This document shows, piece by piece, positions 19,649-22,567 of a stretch of 22,567 nt of DNA. Position 1 is the stretch's first letter. Every line of letters begins with the position of its first letter. The position numbers and the translations under genes are program-made. Source of the stretch: a virus; the IMG/VR virus record IMGVR_UViG_3300044815_000061, positions 1 through 22,567 of that record; one strand, given 5' to 3'. The notes below the pieces were generated by a model. The model did no database searches, was not told the DNA's origin, and saw nothing but the letters and a program-made list of their open reading frames with translations.

Positions 19649-19840
19649 ATGCCGCAACTATTCAAACGCCTGACGTTGGCAGAGGAAACCGAAATGCGCC
19701 AGTGGGCGCGGGAGAATTACAAGCGTCTGGACCCGATCGACGGGGTTTGGCACCCCGTTGTGCAAGCAGAATGTGTGAAAATGAATGAGCTGTTCTATGT
19801 GAACCCGCCCCTTCCCGCGGGATGCCTGCCCTTCGACTGA
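19649..19840 (+). CDS. Small hypothetical protein, block G
   Basis: This 63-residue protein begins MPQLFKRLTLAEETEMRQWA, with 'YKRLDPIDGVWHPVVQAECV', helix then coil, and a Pro-rich end. An ATG at 19643 overlaps the previous stop, but the GGGGGG run is at the proper distance only for the ATG at 19649, so I prefer that one. The function is unknown. Confidence 0.65.
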   Translation: MPQLFKRLTLAEETEMRQWARENYKRLDPIDGVWHPVVQAECVKMNELFYVNPPLPAGCLPFD

Positions 19841-19849
19841 CCGCCACCA

Positions 19850-19888
19850 GTCGGGGATACTGGGGCATGACCCGCCGGTATCTCCGAC
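19850..19888 (+). promoter_or_regulatory. RNA hairpin in the leader of the next gene
   Basis: GTCGGGGATAC and GTATCTCCGAC can pair over eleven positions with one G-U pair and a 17-base loop. It falls in the 84-base gap after 19840. No T-run follows, so it is more likely an RNA structure that affects processing or translation than a terminator. A 15-codon frame from ATG at 19867 overlaps it. Confidence 0.45.
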
Positions 19889-19924
19889 CGATGGGGTCGA
19901 AACCGCAGCTATAGGAGGCGCGAA

Positions 19925-20104
19925 ATGCTGACATACAAAATTACGCTGAGTGGACTGGGGGGCGAGCTGGACTCGGTGGTCGTGCATGTGAACGCGGACG
20001 ATCAGGACGGGCTGCGGCTGCAGCTGATCAGCTGGCTGGAGACTGAGCGGGCGATCCTGGCCGCGGGCGACACGATCACCATCGAAGCAAAATGGGGGGG
20101 CTAA
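19925..20104 (+). CDS. 59-residue hypothetical protein, block G
   Basis: The protein begins MLTYKITLSGLGGELDSVVV and continues 'HVNADDQDGLRLQLISWLET', then 'LAAGDTITIEAKWGG', a beta-alpha-beta pattern. An ATAGGAGGCGCGAA leader gives the best classical ribosome site in this block. It lies between the hairpin and the 212-residue gene. The function is unknown. Confidence 0.75.
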   Translation: MLTYKITLSGLGGELDSVVVHVNADDQDGLRLQLISWLETERAILAAGDTITIEAKWGG

Positions 20105-20105
20105 A

Positions 20106-20744
20106 ATGTTCACCAAAGGGTTTGACGCCGACGTGACGCCGGGCGACGCGATCAAGTGCAGGGTCGACGGCTACACCTGCGTCGCGCGGATCTACCAGGA
20201 CGACGACAGCACTCCGCCATGGAAGGAGGAAGACGGGCACGGACCCGTCAGCAAATGCACCAGTCGCGCCAAACGCCCTGGCGAGCGGGTGCTAAACGAA
20301 GACCACGGCAGCCGACGTTACTACGACTGGGAGGCTGCGATCATCCAGGCCAAGAAAGAGGGGTGGGACGCGCCGCCCTATGGTGGCACGCCTGGACAGC
20401 GCGCGGAACGGGCTGTTGCACGCGACTTCGAGGCTATGCGCGCATGGTGCGCGGACGAGTGGTGGTATTGCGGGATCGCCGTTGTCGTCAGCCGGGCCGG
20501 CGTCAATCTGACCGGCAAGTATGACCATGCGCTCTGGCGCGTTGAGTGCAACTACCCCGACAGCGAGAACAAGTATCTGACCGAGGTCGCCAACGAGCTG
20601 TTACCGGATGCACTGGCCGCGGCAAAGGCCAAACTGGCGAAACTGTGCCGTGCGGACGTGCCTGATGAGCCCGGCGAGTTGCCTGACGCGGTGGTAGCGG
20701 CCTGGGACAGCGAACACCTTGATGACGACGACGAAACCGACTAG
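20106..20744 (+). CDS. Conserved phage hypothetical protein (212 aa)
   Basis: This acidic protein begins MFTKGFDADVTPGDAIKCRV and has 'YTCVARIYQDDDSTPPWKEE', later 'KYDHALWRVECNYPDSENKY', 'LTEVANELLPDAL', and ends in an acidic 'DDDDETD' tail. The middle block recalls a protein common in phages, with no known function. Start one base after the previous stop, with GGGGGGG just upstream. It is followed by a hairpin at 20757. Confidence 0.75.
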   Translation: MFTKGFDADVTPGDAIKCRVDGYTCVARIYQDDDSTPPWKEEDGHGPVSKCTSRAKRPGERVLNEDHGSRRYYDWEAAIIQAKKEGWDAPPYGGTPGQRAERAVARDFEAMRAWCADEWWYCGIAVVVSRAGVNLTGKYDHALWRVECNYPDSENKYLTEVANELLPDALAAAKAKLAKLCRADVPDEPGELPDAVVAAWDSEHLDDDDETD

Positions 20745-20756
20745 GTGTCACCAGTG

Positions 20757-20775
20757 GGGGGACCCTGCGTCCCCC
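20757..20775 (+). terminator. GC-rich hairpin, possible partial terminator
   Basis: GGGGGAC and GTCCCCC form an exact seven-base stem with loop CCTGC, 13 bases after the 212-residue gene stop. There is no T-run, so it is not a standard terminator. It could attenuate, or stabilise the upstream message end. Confidence 0.4.
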
Positions 20776-20798
20776 TGCCAACCGATGGGAGGCGAGCT

Positions 20799-20903
20799 AT
20801 GGACCGGCTGACCGGGGTCGAGACCAAGTTGGCCGTGCTGATGGCACTGGTCGGACTGAACATCGCGATGACCGCAACGCTGTTGGTCAAGACCTTCCAG
20901 TGA
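20799..20903 (+). CDS. 34-residue membrane micro-protein
   Basis: The frame ATG at 20799 encodes MDRLTGVETKLAVLMALVGL, then 'NIAMTATLLVKTFQ'. A GGGAGG ribosome site lies seven bases upstream. About 20 residues form one membrane helix. Next to it is another one-helix protein, so the pair may act together as a holin-like set, but this is inference from size and topology only. Confidence 0.65.
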   Translation: MDRLTGVETKLAVLMALVGLNIAMTATLLVKTFQ

Positions 20904-21091
20904 CTGACGACGAAGAACGCGACCTGAAAGGCAGGCTTATGATGGCAGATATTGCGAACAAGTCCGCTGACACCGCCCTGAAGGACGAGCAACGCCGGTG
21001 GGAACCGGTCAAAGCCATGTCGGCGGCGTTCGGTGCGGGGCTGGCGGTGGCTACTGGCCTAATCGCCCTGATCACCTGGGTGCTGAAATGA
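20900..21091 (+). CDS. Small membrane protein, holin-like
   Basis: This 63-residue protein begins MTDDEERDLKGRLMMADIAN, has a charged helix, then 'RRWEPVKAMSAAFGAGLAVA' and 'TGLIALITWVLK', one C-terminal membrane helix. The start is GTG at 20900, overlapping the previous stop as GTGA. Small phage proteins with a polar N-terminus and C-terminal helix of this kind are often called holins, but topology alone is weak evidence. No endolysin is seen nearby. Confidence 0.6.
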   Translation: MTDDEERDLKGRLMMADIANKSADTALKDEQRRWEPVKAMSAAFGAGLAVATGLIALITWVLK

Positions 21092-21552
21092 CCAAACCCA
21101 AACCCAAACCCAGAAAACCAGACACCCGCGTGCGGGGCCTGCAAGGGGTCGCCAGAGGCTTGCCGACGCCGGCTGACCACAGGGCAGGGATAGATGCCCA
21201 AGTGGCCGCCTGCAACCTCCCTGGGCAGCCCTGCGTGTGGGTCCGCTCCATACGCCTGGAGTGCGACACGTACAGCACCATCAACGCGGGGCATTTTTTG
21301 AGCGTGTGGCAGGTCGACGACGGCGAGTGGCGCGTCACCATCGAAGTGGCTGGGCAGGAAATCGTCATCGCCCACGCCACGACACCCCAGCACGGGATGC
21401 GCGCGGCGAATGCCTGGGCCGCTGGCCACGACTCCAGCCTGATCAAACTACGCCGGGCGATGCGCCATGGGGCCAGCACCTGGATCTTGGACGAAGCCGC
21501 CCTGGCAGCCAGCGCGGTGAATACAAACCAACAGGGGGACCCGACGCCATGA
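21088..21552 (+). CDS. Phage hypothetical protein (154 aa)
   Basis: This protein begins MTKPKPKPRKPDTRVRGLQG, a basic disordered opening, then a beta-rich middle 'LSVWQVDDGEWRVTIEVAGQ' and 'EIVIAHATTPQHGMRAANAW', then a helix 'SSLIKLRRAMRHG'. The ATG at 21088 overlaps the previous stop as ATGA. The frame is open upstream but lacks protein-like content there. The function is unknown. Confidence 0.7.
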   Translation: MTKPKPKPRKPDTRVRGLQGVARGLPTPADHRAGIDAQVAACNLPGQPCVWVRSIRLECDTYSTINAGHFLSVWQVDDGEWRVTIEVAGQEIVIAHATTPQHGMRAANAWAAGHDSSLIKLRRAMRHGASTWILDEAALAASAVNTNQQGDPTP

Positions 21553-21902
21553 CTCGCAACTACCATCCCGACACCGCCCTGCGCATGTCGATCGAACGGC
21601 AGGTGATCAAGCGCCTTGTCCAGTCGGCCCTGGCCGCGGGCTATGCCATCTCGGTCAACGACGGGGAGGAAATTACCGAACGGCGCTGCACTGACGTCGG
21701 CCGGATCATGGCCGCGGTGATGACCACCGACGAGGATTACCTGCACATCCACGCCGCCGGCCAGACGCACCGGTTCGGCTGGGTGCGGCTGATTTACGGC
21801 AACGACGGCTGGGACGTGATCTGTGACTACACCACCAACCTGGAACCGCTGATGGCGCCGGTGACCGCCGTGGCTGACCGGCTGGAAGCGCGGTTCGGAT
21901 GA
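21549..21902 (+). CDS. Conserved phage hypothetical protein (117 aa)
   Basis: This protein begins MTRNYHPDTALRMSIERQVI and has a helical N-terminal half, then 'HRFGWVRLIYGNDGWDVICD' followed by 'YTTNLEPLM', a strand-rich motif common in small phage proteins of unknown role. The start overlaps the previous stop as ATGA with GGGGGAC upstream. It precedes the XRE regulator by an ATGA overlap. Confidence 0.75.
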   Translation: MTRNYHPDTALRMSIERQVIKRLVQSALAAGYAISVNDGEEITERRCTDVGRIMAAVMTTDEDYLHIHAAGQTHRFGWVRLIYGNDGWDVICDYTTNLEPLMAPVTAVADRLEARFG

Positions 21903-22081
21903 CCGGGCGTGAACTGCGGGCTGCGATCGCCGAACGCGGGCGCACCCAGCGGGAATTTGCCGAGCACATCGCCGTATCCCCCCGCCAAGTGGTGCGCTGG
22001 TGCAAGCAGGATGCCGTGCCGCGGTATGTCGAGCTGGTGCTGAAGACCCTGCCGCGCCGGGTGCTGGTGGACGCGCGTTAG
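21899..22081 (+). CDS. XRE/Cro-type helix-turn-helix DNA-binding protein
   Basis: This 60-residue protein begins MTGRELRAAIAERGRTQREF and continues 'AEHIAVSPRQVVRWCKQDAV'. This is a full XRE domain: 'RTQREFAEHIAVSPRQVVRW' contains the two helices of the motif. Proteins of this size commonly act as Cro-like repressors binding short inverted repeats as dimers. It ends the rightward block and overlaps the last bases of the convergent gene. Targets could be the dyads at 17986-18018. Confidence 0.8.
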   Translation: MTGRELRAAIAERGRTQREFAEHIAVSPRQVVRWCKQDAVPRYVELVLKTLPRRVLVDAR

Positions 22082-22281
22082 CCGTCCCACCGCCCCGCTG
22101 GCGGTGCCTCCCCCCCACCCCCCGCCAAAGAGGGGCGCGGAAGCGCTGGCGGGGGCGGGATCAGCGGGCACAGGGTCGAATCCAGGTCGCACAGCACCCG
22201 ATGCAGCAACGCCAGTGCCGGCTCATCGCCCTCCAGGTAGCGCACCAACTCACGCACCACCGCTGCGGTCCGGTCAGACAT
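22078..22281 (-). CDS. Small hypothetical protein, right end
   Basis: This 67-residue protein begins MSDRTAAVVRELVRYLEGDE and has 'ALALLHRVLCDLDSTLCPLI', helical, then a Pro/Gly-rich tail. It converges on the XRE gene with four overlapping bases. The start sits just after one TTACCACCT repeat (reverse strand AAGGTGGTAA), so that element may control it or serve as its ribosome site. The function is unknown. Confidence 0.6.
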   Translation of the reverse strand: MSDRTAAVVRELVRYLEGDEPALALLHRVLCDLDSTLCPLIPPPPALPRPSLAGGGGEAPPAGRWDG

Positions 22282-22567
22282 GGGGTCTTACCACCTTTTG
22301 GGGTATTACCACCTCAAGCCTGAAAAAAACACAGCAATATCAATAAGATTACCACCTCGTACCACCTCCACCCCCCCCACCCACATCCTATAGAAAACCA
22401 CCACAAGCAAATACGACGTTGCGTATGTGTGTACTCGGGTATGTTACCTACTACCTCTCTATTCCCTCATTCTCTATAGAATCTCACTTTAGGTGGTAAG
22501 GTAGTAAGAGGTGGTAATATCCCAGTGGAATCATGGCATTACCACCTCTTACCACCTCACCCAAAAC
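22282..22567. repeat. TTACCACCTC repeat cluster in both orientations
   Basis: No gene is visible in these 286 bases. TTACCACCT or its close variant occurs at 22288-22296, 22305-22315, 22348-22358, 22360-22368, 22538-22548 and 22549-22558, and reversed at 22491-22499 and 22508-22518; degenerate copies lie at 22444-22457 and 22499-22507. Copies at 22508 and 22538 face each other across 19 bases. A/T-rich stretches and a C-run lie between. This layout fits iterons of a replication origin or a multi-site operator; it continues to the window edge. Confidence 0.75.

Noticed and set aside
22160-22200. GGTCGAATCC, like a tRNA T-arm
   Set aside because: The five-base stems do not pair and the bases lie within the gene at 22078-22281.
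22288-22558. CRISPR array
   Set aside because: Repeats are only 9-11 bases, in both orientations and irregularly spaced, without uniform spacers.

Overview
This window looks like part of the genome of a tailed double-stranded DNA phage or prophage (Caudoviricetes), not ordinary bacterial chromosome. It holds a large terminase, a portal protein with a long coiled-coil tail, a GroES-like co-chaperonin, a scaffold-like protein and a gp49-family protein. Around them are dozens of small hypothetical genes packed with 1-, 4- or 8-base overlaps. The DNA is GC-rich with GC-rich codon usage. Many ribosome-binding sites are runs of five or six G. A GC-rich proteobacterial host, perhaps an alphaproteobacterium, is an inference from protein style only. 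No integrase, polymerase, tail gene, tRNA or CRISPR array is visible, so the window is a fragment and lifestyle cannot be decided.

Layout. Block A (1-6462, minus) is the head module, read leftward: a small gene, portal, two small genes, a Gly/Pro-rich protein, a small gene, GroES-like protein, a small gene, scaffold-like protein, gp49-family protein, two hypotheticals and a gene cut by the left edge. Block B (6494-7646, plus) is an inserted cassette with a SAM methyltransferase, a small conserved protein and a one-helix membrane protein. Block C (7647-9982, minus) carries the large terminase and two small genes. Block D (10045-11478, plus) is a second cassette with two tiny membrane proteins, a short DPPY DNA methyltransferase and three small proteins. 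Block E (11494-15336, minus) is a long array of tiny overlapping genes downstream of a winged-helix protein. Many of these genes share an ACC-ACC (Thr-Thr) signature just after the start. Block F (15520-17894, minus) begins with a probable small terminase, then a roughly 400-base non-coding stretch with large palindromes and G/C runs, then five hypotheticals. Block G (18058-22081, plus) is an operon of conserved small phage proteins ending in an XRE-type repressor. Block H (22078-22567) has one minus-strand gene and a cluster of TTACCACCTC repeats in both orientations.

How it fits together. Blocks A and C are one late morphogenesis module split by block B. The small terminase lies about 7.5 kb away from the large one, beside an unusual structured non-coding region that could be a packaging or control site. 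The block 17895-18057 is the divergent switch between leftward block F and rightward block G. The right-end repeats look like iterons (replication origin) or a multi-site operator. The most unusual signals are the start-associated ACC-ACC repeats in block E, the right-end TTACCACCTC array, an amber codon followed by a protein-like in-frame extension at 18439, and the palindromes at 17159-17422.
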